Shown here: positions 1-8,086 of the stretch, piece after piece
Numbering within the stretch: the first letter of the stretch is position 1
Layout: every line of letters starts with the position of its first letter
Source: Salinicola halimionae
Lineage (GTDB): Bacteria; Pseudomonadota; Gammaproteobacteria; Pseudomonadales; Halomonadaceae
Length of the DNA stretch: 64,000 bases
Assembly (NCBI RefSeq): GCF_003206065.1
Contig: NZ_PZJQ01000002.1
Span: forward strand, 835,883-899,882
Reading direction: 5' to 3'
Made by a program: the position numbers and the translations under genes
The notes under the pieces: generated by a model
Databases searched by the model: none
Told to the model about the DNA's origin: nothing
What the model saw: the letters and a program-made list of their open reading frames with translations, nothing else

Positions 1-218
1 ATGACCTGCCGCCGGAAGAAGGCAAGAAGGTCCCGACCGTGGCGACCAGCCTCGATCAGGCGCTGGAAGCGCTCGACGCCGATCGCGCCTTCCTGACCGA
101 AGGTGGCGTGTTCACCGACGAGATGATCGATGCCTATATCGCGCTGAAGGGCGAAGACGTCGAGCGGCTGCGTCTGGCGACACATCCGGTCGAGTTCGAT
201 CTCTACTACAGCGTCTAA
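1..218 (+). CDS. glnA: glutamine synthetase type I, C-terminal part (5' truncated by window)
   Basis: Only the last 71 codons are inside the window; the reading frame enters at position 3. The visible part ends in the hallmark GlnA tail [11 protein letters not shown] and carries the block [23 protein letters not shown], written here as ALDADRAFL plus [12 protein letters not shown], which is typical of the dodecameric GS-I beta enzyme. GlnA condenses ammonia with glutamate using ATP and is the entry point of nitrogen assimilation. The adenylylation tyrosine and the active site lie upstream, outside the window. The gene leads the glnA-DUF4124-ntrB-ntrC cluster. Its stop codon is the first of a series of tandemly repeated stops. 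Confidence 0.95.
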   Translation, partial: DLPPEEGKKVPTVATSLDQALEALDADRAFLTEGGVFTDEMIDAYIALKGEDVERLRLATHPVEFDLYYSV

Positions 219-272
219 GCGGATTCGAGCGTCTAAACGGATTCGAGCGCCTAAACGCACTCGAGCGTCCGG
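210..272. repeat. 18-bp tandem repeat starting inside the glnA stop region
   Basis: Three and a half copies of an 18-bp unit (AGCGTCTAAGCGGATTCG with small changes) start at 210, 228, 246 and 264. Because the unit is a multiple of three and includes the end of glnA, each full copy re-creates an in-frame TAA (216, 234, 252). It looks like a slippage duplication of the gene end; no function is needed to explain it. Confidence 0.85.
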
Positions 273-296
273 GACCACCTGGTCGGACCTGACGGA

Positions 297-320
297 AGCC
301 CCACTCTGGTGGGGCTTTTT
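297..320 (+). terminator. rho-independent terminator after glnA
   Basis: A perfect 8-bp stem, AGCCCCAC and GTGGGGCT with a TCTG loop, is followed by a run of T. It sits 79 bp after the glnA stop, so most glnA transcripts should end here and ntrBC needs its own promoter, which is found at about 1175. Confidence 0.85.
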
Positions 321-404
321 TCGTGGACCGCCACGTTTCCGCGCTTTCAGCCGATATTGTTTTTGGCCGATAGGAGATATCGGACGATAACGGAGGGATT
401 GGCG

Positions 405-989
405 ATGTCAGTATGGATGATGGGATTGATAGCCTGGGTCGGCCTGATGGCTGGGATTGTCTCGCCGATGATTGTCTCGTCGGCCCAGGCGGCGTCGGTG
501 TACCGCCATGTCGATGCCGGCGGCAACGTGGTCTATAGCGATGAGCCCCAGGCGGGCCATCGAGTCGACCTCAAGCCGATTACGGTGGTTGATCCCACGA
601 AGCCTGAAACCCGCACGCGCCCGGTCGAGACGGCGACGGCACCCGAGACGGCGATCGATTATGAGCGTTTCACGATCGCCAGTCCGCGTAACCAGCAGAC
701 ACTCCCCACCGGGCAGGCCGGAAACGTTCAGGTGCAACTGTCAATCGAACCGGCACTGCAGCGGGGCGATCGCGTTCAGCTCAGGGTCGATGGCGAAGTG
801 CGTCAATCGCCCATGCACACCAGCGTGTTCGCGCTGAGCCAGCTCGAGCGTGGCGAGCATCGGTTGCAGGCCGAGCTTGTCGACGCGCAAGGCCGGGTGC
901 GTCTGGCGACGCCGACGGTCACGCTTTATGTCCAGCGGGCCAGCGTCAATTTGCCGGCCAATCCCAATAATCCCAACCGCAAAAAGTAA
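405..989 (+). CDS. DUF4124-domain exported protein
   Basis: A 194-residue protein of unknown function. The start at 405 is chosen because GGAGG lies at 392-396 at good spacing and because a signal peptide follows directly (hydrophobic stretch, then AQA before ASVYRHVD, cleavage near residue 30). After it comes a DUF4124 motif, VYRHVDAGGNVVYSDEP, at about residues 31-50. A proline/threonine-rich linker and a beta-rich C-terminal half follow (about residues 85-180). Such genes commonly lie between glnA and ntrB in Pseudomonas and Halomonas relatives. The product is probably periplasmic; its role is not known. Confidence 0.8.
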   Translation: MSVWMMGLIAWVGLMAGIVSPMIVSSAQAASVYRHVDAGGNVVYSDEPQAGHRVDLKPITVVDPTKPETRTRPVETATAPETAIDYERFTIASPRNQQTLPTGQAGNVQVQLSIEPALQRGDRVQLRVDGEVRQSPMHTSVFALSQLERGEHRLQAELVDAQGRVRLATPTVTLYVQRASVNLPANPNNPNRKK

Positions 990-1038
990 TCCCGACCGCA
1001 AAAAGCCCTCTCAATCGGTAGACAGGTTTCCAGGCGTT

Positions 1039-1055
1039 TGCACTATTTTGGTGAA
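1039..1055 (+). promoter_or_regulatory. NtrC-binding-like site (upstream activating sequence)
   Basis: TGCACTATTTTGGTGAA matches the enteric NtrC dyad TGCAC-N7-GTGCA at all but one base of the half-sites. It lies about 145 bp upstream of the start expected from the sigma-54 promoter at 1175-1190, which is a normal position for an NtrC enhancer. It also overlaps the end of the region after the DUF4124 gene, so it is free to act. Confidence 0.7.
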
Positions 1056-1174
1056 TGGAGGGGATGTGATGTCGCCTCCCTGTTGAGTCAATCAGTGAGC
1101 CAATCAGGTCTTGATGGGTGAATAACGGCCAGTCTCTCCCGGATCGCTGCCCTTCAGTGAGCGAGATCGGGGGG

Positions 1175-1190
1175 TGGCGCGGTTTTTGCA
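1175..1190 (+). promoter_or_regulatory. sigma-54 promoter of ntrBC
   Basis: TGGCGCGGTTTTTGCA fits the -24/-12 consensus TGGCACG-N4-TTGCA with one mismatch. The GG (1176-1177) and GC (1188-1189) doublets are separated by exactly 10 bp. Transcription should start near 1201, upstream of the ntrB ATG at 1219. This also argues against the GTG at 1174 as a start codon. Confidence 0.8.
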
Positions 1191-1218
1191 CTGTATAAGC
1201 ACATACCGGATCACCACG

Positions 1219-2271
1219 ATGGAACAACGCATGTATCAACGTTTGCTGGAGCATATGACGACCGCGGTCCTGTTGCTGGACGAGCGTCTTCACGTGCGCT
1301 GGCTCAATCCCGCCGCCGAGGCGTTGCTGGCTGCCAGTCGACCTCGGGTCGTCGGTCAGTGGCTGGAGTGTCTGAACGGCGAGGATGGCAGTGTCCGTCA
1401 GGTCCTGGTCAAGGCGATGCAGGAGTTTCATCCCTATACGCAGCGTGAAGCGTCGCTGGTGCTGACTGCGGGGGACGTGATCACGGTGGACTTCACCGCG
1501 ACGCCGATCACCAGCCGCGAGCTGCTGCTCGAGATCGAGCCGCGGGACCGGCTGTTGCGAATCTCGCGGGAAGAGGCGCTGATGGCGCGTCAGGAGACGG
1601 TCAAGGTGCTGATGCGCGGCCTTGCCCATGAGGTCAAGAATCCGTTGGGCGGCATTCGCGGCGCGGCGCAATTGCTGGAGCGGGATCTGCCCGACCCGCA
1701 ACTCACCGAGTTCACCCGGATCATCGTCGAAGAGGCGGATCGGCTGCGCGATCTGGTCGACCGCATGCTGGGCCCCAACACGCTGGTTCATCACGAGCCA
1801 CTCAACGTGCACAAGGTGTTGGAGCGGGTGCGCGCGCTGCTCGAGGCGGAGCATCATCAGTTGAGTTTCGAGCGTGATTACGACCCGAGCGTGCCGGATC
1901 TGATCGGTGACGAGCCACAGTTGATTCAGGCGGTTCTCAATATCGCGCGCAACGCCGTTCAGGCGATGGAGGAGTTCGGCACGCTCGAGCCACGCCTGCT
2001 GCTGCGCACCCGGGTTCGTCGCCAGTTCACGTTGGGTGCCGAGCGTCACCGGCTGGTGTGTGAAGTCGCGATCGTCGATAACGGTCCCGGTATTCCGCAA
2101 CACATTCGCGAGACGTTGTTCTTCCCGATGGTCTCCGGACGTGCGGAAGGCAGTGGCCTGGGGCTGTCGATCGCGCAGTCGATCCTGCATCAGCATCAGG
2201 GCCTGATCGAATGCGAGTCGCATCCCGGTGTGACGGAGTTCCGCCTGTTGATTCCTTTCGATGCGCCGTGA
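1219..2271 (+). CDS. ntrB: nitrogen regulation sensor histidine kinase NtrB (GlnL)
   Basis: A 350-residue cytoplasmic kinase that phosphorylates or dephosphorylates NtrC under control of the PII protein. An N-terminal PAS domain (residues about 10-110, with LLDERLHVRWLNPAAEALL) is followed by the HisKA block LAHEVKNPLGGIRGAAQLL with the phospho-acceptor His137. The C-terminal ATPase has an N-box (NIARNAVQAM), a G1 motif (VDNGPGIP) and a G2 motif (GSGLGLSIA). There are no membrane segments, as expected. The start at 1219 is taken because it lies downstream of the predicted sigma-54 transcription start. The gene forms an operon with ntrC, 105 bp downstream. Confidence 0.95.
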   Translation: MEQRMYQRLLEHMTTAVLLLDERLHVRWLNPAAEALLAASRPRVVGQWLECLNGEDGSVRQVLVKAMQEFHPYTQREASLVLTAGDVITVDFTATPITSRELLLEIEPRDRLLRISREEALMARQETVKVLMRGLAHEVKNPLGGIRGAAQLLERDLPDPQLTEFTRIIVEEADRLRDLVDRMLGPNTLVHHEPLNVHKVLERVRALLEAEHHQLSFERDYDPSVPDLIGDEPQLIQAVLNIARNAVQAMEEFGTLEPRLLLRTRVRRQFTLGAERHRLVCEVAIVDNGPGIPQHIRETLFFPMVSGRAEGSGLGLSIAQSILHQHQGLIECESHPGVTEFRLLIPFDAP

Positions 2272-2376
2272 AGTTGACCGTATGCCTCCTCGCAAGCGAG
2301 TACCTGTGGGGGCGTGGGCACGGGGCATCAACGAAGTCGCCGAGTGCGCGATTCAACGTTCTGCTGGAGAACTGTC

Positions 2377-3786
2377 ATGACTGAAGTGGCCCGTATCGCG
2401 ATCGTCGACGATGATCGTGCGATCCGCTGGGTGTTGGAGAGGGCCCTGGCGCAGCCGGATCTCGAGGTGCAATCCTTCGAGCGTGCCGATGCCGCGCTCG
2501 AAGCCATCGAGCGAAACCCGCCGGATGTGCTGTTGACCGACATCCGCATGCCGGGGCTCGACGGGCTGGATCTGATGGCCAAGGTCCGCGAGATGCATCC
2601 CGATCTGCCGGTGATCGTGATGACCGCGCACTCGGATCTGGATAGCGCGGTGGCGTCCTATCAGGGTGGTGCGTTCGAATACCTGCCCAAACCGTTCGAT
2701 GTCGACGACGCGCTGGCGCTGGTTCGACGAGGGGTGGCGCACGCTCGCGAGCGACGTTCGCCCGCCGCCATGCCGGAGGGGCTTTCTGCCGAGATCATCG
2801 GCGAAGCACCGGCGATGCAGGAAGTGTTCCGAGCGATCGGCCGTCTATCCCAGTCGCATATCACGGTGTTGATCAATGGGGAATCGGGCACCGGCAAGGA
2901 GCGGGTCGCACAGGCGCTGCATCAGCATAGCCCGCGTAGCGGCCATCCGTTCATCGCGCTCAACATGGCGGCAATTCCCAAGGATCTGATGGAGTCGGAA
3001 CTCTTCGGCCACGAAAAGGGCGCTTTCACGGGCGCCGCCGCCCAACGCCGCGGACGCTTCGAGCAGGCCGACGGCGGCACGCTGTTTCTGGACGAAATCG
3101 GCGATATGCCCGCCGATACGCAGACCCGATTGTTGCGCGTGCTGGCGGACGGTGAATTCTATCGGGTGGGTGGCCACGTGCCGGTCAAGGTCGATGTCCG
3201 GATCATTGCCGCGACGCATCAGAACCTGGAAAAGCTGGTGACGGAGGGGCGCTTTCGCGAGGATCTGTTTCACCGTCTCAACGTGATTCGCGTGCATCTG
3301 CCGCGGCTGTCGGAGCGTCGCGAGGATATTCCTCGGCTGGCCCAACATTTTCTTGCCGAGGCCGCCAAGGAACTCTCGGCCGAATCCAAGGTTCTGACCA
3401 AGGATGCCGAGACGCATCTGACGCGTTTGCCCTGGCCCGGCAACGTTCGCCAGCTGGAAAATACCTGCCGCTGGCTCACGGTGATGGCATCCGGTCGTGA
3501 AGTGCTGGTCGACGATCTGCCACCGGAGCTGCGCGACATCGAGGGTAACGAGGCGCCGAGCGGGGACTGGCGTAATGCCTTCCGGGAATGGGCGGATCGG
3601 GCTCTGGCCTCGGGACACACGCACCTGCTCGAGGAGGCCGTGCCGGATTTCGAGCGCATCCTGATCGAGACCGCTCTGAAGCATACCGGCGGGCGCAAGG
3701 GTGAGGCCGCCGAACTTTTGGGTTGGGGACGCAATACCTTGACGCGTAAGGTAAAGGTGCTTCTGCCGGCGCTGGCCGAAGAGTAG
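2377..3786 (+). CDS. ntrC: nitrogen regulation response regulator NtrC (GlnG)
   Basis: A 469-residue sigma-54 enhancer-binding activator of nitrogen-limitation genes. The receiver domain (1-120) carries the phospho-acceptor Asp55 in LLTDIRMPG. The AAA+ domain (about 140-370) has Walker A GESGTGKE and the sigma-54 contact loop GAFTGA at residues 215-220. The C-terminal Fis-type helix-turn-helix ends the protein (KGEAAELLGWGRNTLTRK). The start at 2377 follows a CTGGAGA ribosome site and gives the same length as the E. coli protein. Together with ntrB it is probably autoregulated through the sites at 1039-1190. Confidence 0.96.
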   Translation: MTEVARIAIVDDDRAIRWVLERALAQPDLEVQSFERADAALEAIERNPPDVLLTDIRMPGLDGLDLMAKVREMHPDLPVIVMTAHSDLDSAVASYQGGAFEYLPKPFDVDDALALVRRGVAHARERRSPAAMPEGLSAEIIGEAPAMQEVFRAIGRLSQSHITVLINGESGTGKERVAQALHQHSPRSGHPFIALNMAAIPKDLMESELFGHEKGAFTGAAAQRRGRFEQADGGTLFLDEIGDMPADTQTRLLRVLADGEFYRVGGHVPVKVDVRIIAATHQNLEKLVTEGRFREDLFHRLNVIRVHLPRLSERREDIPRLAQHFLAEAAKELSAESKVLTKDAETHLTRLPWPGNVRQLENTCRWLTVMASGREVLVDDLPPELRDIEGNEAPSGDWRNAFREWADRALASGHTHLLEEAVPDFERILIETALKHTGGRKGEAAELLGWGRNTLTRKVKVLLPALAEE

Positions 3787-3833
3787 TCTGGCGCTCCTTG
3801 CAGTCAGACCCAAAGACACCAATGGGAAATTTT

Positions 3834-5576
3834 ATGTCCGATCCGACCCAGTGGTGGCGTGGCAGCGTCATCTACCAGATCTATCCCAGAAGCTTCATGG
3901 ATGCGCGTGGTGACGGCATCGGGGATCTTCCGGGTATTACCGCCAAGCTGGACTACGTGGCCGAGCTGGGCGTCGATGCGATCTGGATTTCGCCGTTCTT
4001 TCCGTCGCCGATGAAGGATTTCGGCTATGACGTCACCGATTATCGCGGCGTCGATCCAATGTTCGGCTCTTTTCACGACTTCCAGATGCTGCTCGAACGG
4101 GCGCATGGGCTAGGCCTGAAAGTGATCATCGATCTGGTCTTGAGCCATACCTCCGACCAGCATCACTGGTTCATCCAGAGCCGCAGCTCCCGCGACAATC
4201 AGAAGTCCGACTGGTATGTCTGGGCCGATCCCAAGCCGGATGGCACCGCGCCCAACAACTGGCTGTCGTTCTTCAGCGGCAGTGCCTGGACCTTCGACAG
4301 TCGGCGGCGCCAGTATTACCTGCACAACTTTCTATCGTGCCAGCCGGATCTCAACTTTCACAATCCGGCGGTGCGCCAGGAGCAGCTCGATAATGCCCGC
4401 TTCTGGCTCGATCTGGGCGTTGACGGATTCCGTCTGGATACTTCGAATTTCTATTTCCACAGCCAGGCGCTGCAGAACAATCCGGCGCTCGGCAGCGGTG
4501 AATTCAAGACGCCCAGCGTGCCGGCTTCGAATCCGTACTCGATGCAACGCCATCAGTTCGATATCAGCCAGCCGGAAAATATCGGGTTCCTGAACGAACT
4601 GCGCGTGCTGATGGATGAATACCCCGGCACCATGACGGTGGGGGAGATTTCCGATGATCGCCCGCTGGAGCGCATGGTCGAGTACACCATTGGCGATGAT
4701 CGCCTGCACATGGCCTATACATTCGACCTGTTCGATGCCGAGTTCAGCGCTCAGCGACTGCGCGATATCATCGAACACTTCCAGTATTACGCGGGCGATG
4801 CCTGGCCGTGCTGGGCGCTCTCTAACCATGACGTCCAACGTGTCGTGTCGCGCTGGACCCAACACGAAAATCTGGAACAGCACGGCCCGTTGGTCGCCAA
4901 GGTCGCGACGGTCATGCTCTGTTCGCTCTACGGCAGCATCTGCCTCTATCAAGGCGAAGAACTGGGGTTGCCGGAAGCCGATGTGCCCTACGAGCGGCTG
5001 GTCGATCCCTACGGGCTGGCACTGTGGCCGGAGTACAAGGGGCGCGACGGCTGCCGCACGCCGATGCCGTGGACGAGCGGCGAGCTCGGCGGCTTCACGT
5101 CGGTCGAACCCTGGCTCCCCGTGGACGGACATCATCGCCAGCTCTCCGTCGAGAGGCAGCTCGCCGAAGCCGACAGCACGCTGCGCGTGACGCGAGAGTT
5201 TCTTCGCTGGCGTAAATCGCAGTCGGCGATGGTCGATGGAACGCTTATCTTGAGCGACTTCGACGACGACCTGCTGGGCTGGCTGCGGGTGTCACACGAC
5301 CAGGCGATCCTGGCGGTCTTCAACCTGACCAGCGAATCGCGATCCACCAGCCTGCCGGCCGGTACCGGCGAGATCGTCTTCCAGGCAGGCTTTACCGCGC
5401 ATCTGCATGATAACTGGCTGACGCTGCCGCCGTTTCAAGCGGCGTTCGTGCATGTCGACCGCAGCAGTATCGACCCCAGGGCGCTGATCGAGCAGGAGCC
5501 CGATCCCGAGCGCAAGGGCTTCCTTAGTCGGCTGTTGGGATCGCTGATGCGCAACGAGGATGGCGAGTCTCAGTGA
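3834..5576 (+). CDS. GH13 alpha-glucosidase (HaG-type)
   Basis: A 580-residue glycoside hydrolase family 13 enzyme, predicted to hydrolyse or transfer alpha-glucosyl residues of maltose, sucrose or short oligosaccharides in the cytoplasm (no signal peptide). With the start at 3834 the catalytic residues fall at Asp202 (DGFRLD), Glu271 (VGEISDD) and Asp333 (SNHDV). As I recall these are the same numbers as in the characterised Halomonas enzyme HaG, which supports this start. An in-frame ATG at 3822 is an alternative. The protein has about 40 extra residues at the C terminus, rich in charge (DPERKGFLSRLLGSLMRNED), not present in HaG as I remember it. The gene stands alone between ntrC and a convergent gene. 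Confidence 0.93.
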   Translation: MSDPTQWWRGSVIYQIYPRSFMDARGDGIGDLPGITAKLDYVAELGVDAIWISPFFPSPMKDFGYDVTDYRGVDPMFGSFHDFQMLLERAHGLGLKVIIDLVLSHTSDQHHWFIQSRSSRDNQKSDWYVWADPKPDGTAPNNWLSFFSGSAWTFDSRRRQYYLHNFLSCQPDLNFHNPAVRQEQLDNARFWLDLGVDGFRLDTSNFYFHSQALQNNPALGSGEFKTPSVPASNPYSMQRHQFDISQPENIGFLNELRVLMDEYPGTMTVGEISDDRPLERMVEYTIGDDRLHMAYTFDLFDAEFSAQRLRDIIEHFQYYAGDAWPCWALSNHDVQRVVSRWTQHENLEQHGPLVAKVATVMLCSLYGSICLYQGEELGLPEADVPYERLVDPYGLALWPEYKGRDGCRTPMPWTSGELGGFTSVEPWLPVDGHHRQLSVERQLAEADSTLRVTREFLRWRKSQSAMVDGTLILSDFDDDLLGWLRVSHDQAILAVFNLTSESRSTSLPAGTGEIVFQAGFTAHLHDNWLTLPPFQAAFVHVDRSSIDPRALIEQEPDPERKGFLSRLLGSLMRNEDGESQ

Positions 5577-5649
5577 CAGCGGGCCCTTTTAGTTGACGGA
5601 GACCAACAGATGGGGCTTGGCTGATCGAAATCGGGGGTTGGCGATGGAA

Positions 5650-5675
5650 CTCGGGGAGATGTGCACCTCCCCGAG
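5650..5675. terminator. hairpin between convergent genes
   Basis: A perfect 9-bp stem (CTCGGGGAG and CTCCCCGAG, 8-base loop) lies between the ends of the alpha-glucosidase and the MetE-like gene, 15 bp beyond the stop of the latter. There is no strong T-run on either side, so termination is probable but not certain. Confidence 0.5.
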
Positions 5676-5690
5676 ACTGGGGCCAGCGTC

Positions 5691-6803
5691 TCAGTCTCTG
5701 TTCCAGTACCCGTTGGCGATCTCCAGCGTCAGCCGGATCTTGTCCCACTGCGCCTGCTCGGCGAGGTCGTTGCCCTCTTCGGTGGAGGCGAAGCCGCATT
5801 GCGGGCTCAGGCAGAGCTGGCGCTTGTCGACGAATCGAGTGGCTTCATCGAGACGCGCCCTGACGACTTGCGGATCCTCCAGTTCGCCCATCTTGGTGGT
5901 GATCAGGCCGAGCACTGCCTGCTGGTGTCCCTCCGGAATGAAACGCAGTGGGTCGAAGCTGCCGGCACGATCGCTGTCGTACTCGAGGAACCAGGCATCC
6001 ACGTTGACCTTGCCGAACAGCGTTTCGGCGACCGGCTCGTAACCGCCTTCGCTGATCCAGGTAGAGCGGAAGTTGCCGCGACAGACGTGGAGCGAGACGT
6101 AAAGGTCGTCCGGCTTGTCGGCCAGAGCATGATTGAGCATTTCGGTGTAGATCGCCTGTAACTGATCAGGATCGTCACCGCGATCTCGCGCTGCCTGCAG
6201 CTCCTTTTCCGAGCAGAGATAGGCCCACACGGTGTCATCCAGCTGGAGATAGCGGCAGCCGGCGTCGTAGAACGCGCGAACCGCGTCGCGATAGGCATCG
6301 GCGGTATCGGCGAAAAACGCGTCGAGACTCGGATAGATGCCACTGTCGATCTTCTTTCGACCGCCACGGAAGTGCAGCACGCTGGGGCTGGGGATCGTCA
6401 TTTTGGGCATGACGGTGGCGACGCTGGCCAGATAGCGGAAGTCCTCCAGCATCGGGTGCGCCGCGTTGAACCCGACCTTATCGTCGACACGTATCTGCTT
6501 GGCGTTCGTCTGCACACCCTGGAACTGGATACCCTGATCGCCCTGGTAGCCCGTGACGCCATCGAGCTGTTCGAGAAAATCGAAGTGCCACCAGGCACGG
6601 CGAAATTCGCCGTCGGTAACGACCTCGAGCCCCGCGGCTTCCTGCTGTTCGACCACGCGGCGAATTTCGCGATCCTCGACCGCCTTGAGGGCGGCGGTAT
6701 CGATATCGCCCTGCTGGAATTGAGCGCGCGCCTTCTTCAGCGCCATGGGCCTCAGGAAGCTGCCGACGATATCGGCTCGGAATGGGGGATGCGCCTGCGA
6801 CAT
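5691..6803 (-). CDS. MetE-like cobalamin-independent methyltransferase (YxjG/YxjH family)
   Basis: A 370-residue protein of the MetE C-terminal family, annotated in relatives as 5-methyltetrahydropteroyltriglutamate-homocysteine S-methyltransferase. It begins RADIVGSFLRP and has the conserved VTDGEFRRAWWHFDF block. The zinc-site segments are VSLHVCRGNFRSTW (His and Cys) and LCLSPQCGFAS (Cys). It is about half the length of full MetE because the N-terminal barrel is missing, which is normal for this subfamily. The start follows GAGAGGAAA. The methyl donor is uncertain for this subfamily; a methyl transfer onto a thiol is the safe statement. The gene is monocistronic. Confidence 0.85.
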   Translation of the reverse strand: MSQAHPPFRADIVGSFLRPMALKKARAQFQQGDIDTAALKAVEDREIRRVVEQQEAAGLEVVTDGEFRRAWWHFDFLEQLDGVTGYQGDQGIQFQGVQTNAKQIRVDDKVGFNAAHPMLEDFRYLASVATVMPKMTIPSPSVLHFRGGRKKIDSGIYPSLDAFFADTADAYRDAVRAFYDAGCRYLQLDDTVWAYLCSEKELQAARDRGDDPDQLQAIYTEMLNHALADKPDDLYVSLHVCRGNFRSTWISEGGYEPVAETLFGKVNVDAWFLEYDSDRAGSFDPLRFIPEGHQQAVLGLITTKMGELEDPQVVRARLDEATRFVDKRQLCLSPQCGFASTEEGNDLAEQAQWDKIRLTLEIANGYWNRD

Positions 6804-7066
6804 GGGATTTCCTCTCGAGATGGGGCAGCGTCATGCTGGCGAATGATGATGCTGAGGCGGCTAATGATGCGGGTTGATCGCCAATTCGGCCAATGAAGGG
6901 CGCTCAAGCAGGCATGCATGATATTCATCACCTTGCCGTGCGGCAGTTCGGCCTCGGCGTCGTTTCTTCAAACTTTAGTGGTAGAATTCTCGGCCCTCGC
7001 CGGCGCCTTCATCGCGACTTCATCGGCTATCGGCGGGGCAGTTCCCAAGATGACGCCCTCACGTTC

Positions 7067-7103
7067 GAACGACTGAATTTTGAACGACTGAATTTTGAAC
7101 GAC
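7067..7103. repeat. 15-bp tandem repeat, 2.5 copies
   Basis: The unit GAACGACTGAATTTT starts at 7067 and 7082, and a partial GAACGAC at 7097. It ends 25 bp before the GTG start of the next gene, so it sits in the promoter or 5' leader. It may be a slippage product. Confidence 0.85.
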
Positions 7104-7128
7104 ATGGGTAAAAGAACAGGAGTGTTCC

Positions 7129-7992
7129 GTGACGACCCCTTCCCAACACGATTTACGTAACGAATTTCGCCGTCTGCTGGCCAGCGACGACTGCTATTAC
7201 ACGGCGTCGGTATTCGATCCGATGTCGGCACGCATTGCCGCCGATCTCGATTTCGAGGTGGGCATTCTGGGCGGTTCCGTGGCGTCGTTGCAGGTTCTCG
7301 CCGCGCCCGATTTCGCCTTGATTACCCTGAGCGAGTTCGTCGAGCAGGCCACCCGCATCGGCCGTGTGGCGCGTCTGCCGGTAATTGCCGATGCCGACCA
7401 TGGCTACGGCAACGCGCTCAACGTGATGCGCACCATCACCGAGCTCGAGCGTGCCGGTATCGCCGCGCTGACCATCGAAGATACCCTGCTGCCGGCACAA
7501 TACGGGCACAAGTCGACCGACCTGATCCCGGTCGAGGAAGGTGTCGGCAAGATGCGCGCGGCTCTGGAAGCGCGCATCGATCCGGCCATGTCGATCATTG
7601 CTCGCACCAATGCCGGCCAGCTCGACGACGATGCCGCCGTCGCCCGCATCCGGGCCTATCAGGCAGCCGGCGTCGATGCCATCTGCCTGGTAGGCGTGCG
7701 GGATTTCGAACACCTGGAAAAGCTCGCCGCGCCGCTGACGGTTCCGCTGATGCTGGTGACCTACGACAACCCGCAGCTGCGTGATCGCGCGCGGCTGGCC
7801 AAGCTCGGGGTCCGTATCGTGGTCAACGGCCACGCCGCCTACTTCGCATCGATCAAGGCGACCTACGACTGCCTGCGCGAGCAGCGCGATATCGCCACCA
7901 ACGATCTGGATGCCTCGCAGCTGTCGACGCGTTATTCGACGGTCGACGAATATCGGATCTGGGCCCGCGAGTATATGGACGTCAAGGAGTAG
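7129..7992 (+). CDS. oxaloacetate decarboxylase, isocitrate lyase/PEP mutase superfamily
   Basis: A 287-residue member of the PA4872-like branch of the isocitrate lyase/PEP mutase superfamily, whose characterised member decarboxylates oxaloacetate to pyruvate with Mg2+. The metal-site motif ADADHGYGN is present at about residues 85-93. The loop [15 protein letters not shown] replaces the KKCGH loop of true lyases, so a C-C lyase role with a catalytic cysteine is not expected. The start is GTG at 7129 with CAGGAG at 7117-7122. It is cytoplasmic and monocistronic, with the 15-bp tandem repeat immediately upstream. The family name is firm; the exact substrate is inferred. Confidence 0.85.
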   Translation: MTTPSQHDLRNEFRRLLASDDCYYTASVFDPMSARIAADLDFEVGILGGSVASLQVLAAPDFALITLSEFVEQATRIGRVARLPVIADADHGYGNALNVMRTITELERAGIAALTIEDTLLPAQYGHKSTDLIPVEEGVGKMRAALEARIDPAMSIIARTNAGQLDDDAAVARIRAYQAAGVDAICLVGVRDFEHLEKLAAPLTVPLMLVTYDNPQLRDRARLAKLGVRIVVNGHAAYFASIKATYDCLREQRDIATNDLDASQLSTRYSTVDEYRIWAREYMDVKE

Positions 7993-8086
7993 ACCTTTAC
8001 CCGAATGCCGTCGTGGCTTTTCTTTCGGGCAGGCGGGCGGCATGCTAGTCCGCCCGATATCCGCCTACCTTTGACCGGAGATGACG

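Noticed and set aside
1174..1218. GTG start for ntrB at 1174
   Set aside because: It lies inside the predicted sigma-54 promoter, upstream of the expected transcript start. The ATG at 1219 gives the normal N terminus.
946..2331. Long reverse-strand frame (461 codons) opposite ntrB
   Set aside because: It mirrors ntrB codons, has no domain signature, and covers the sigma-54 promoter and part of two genes. High GC produces such shadows.
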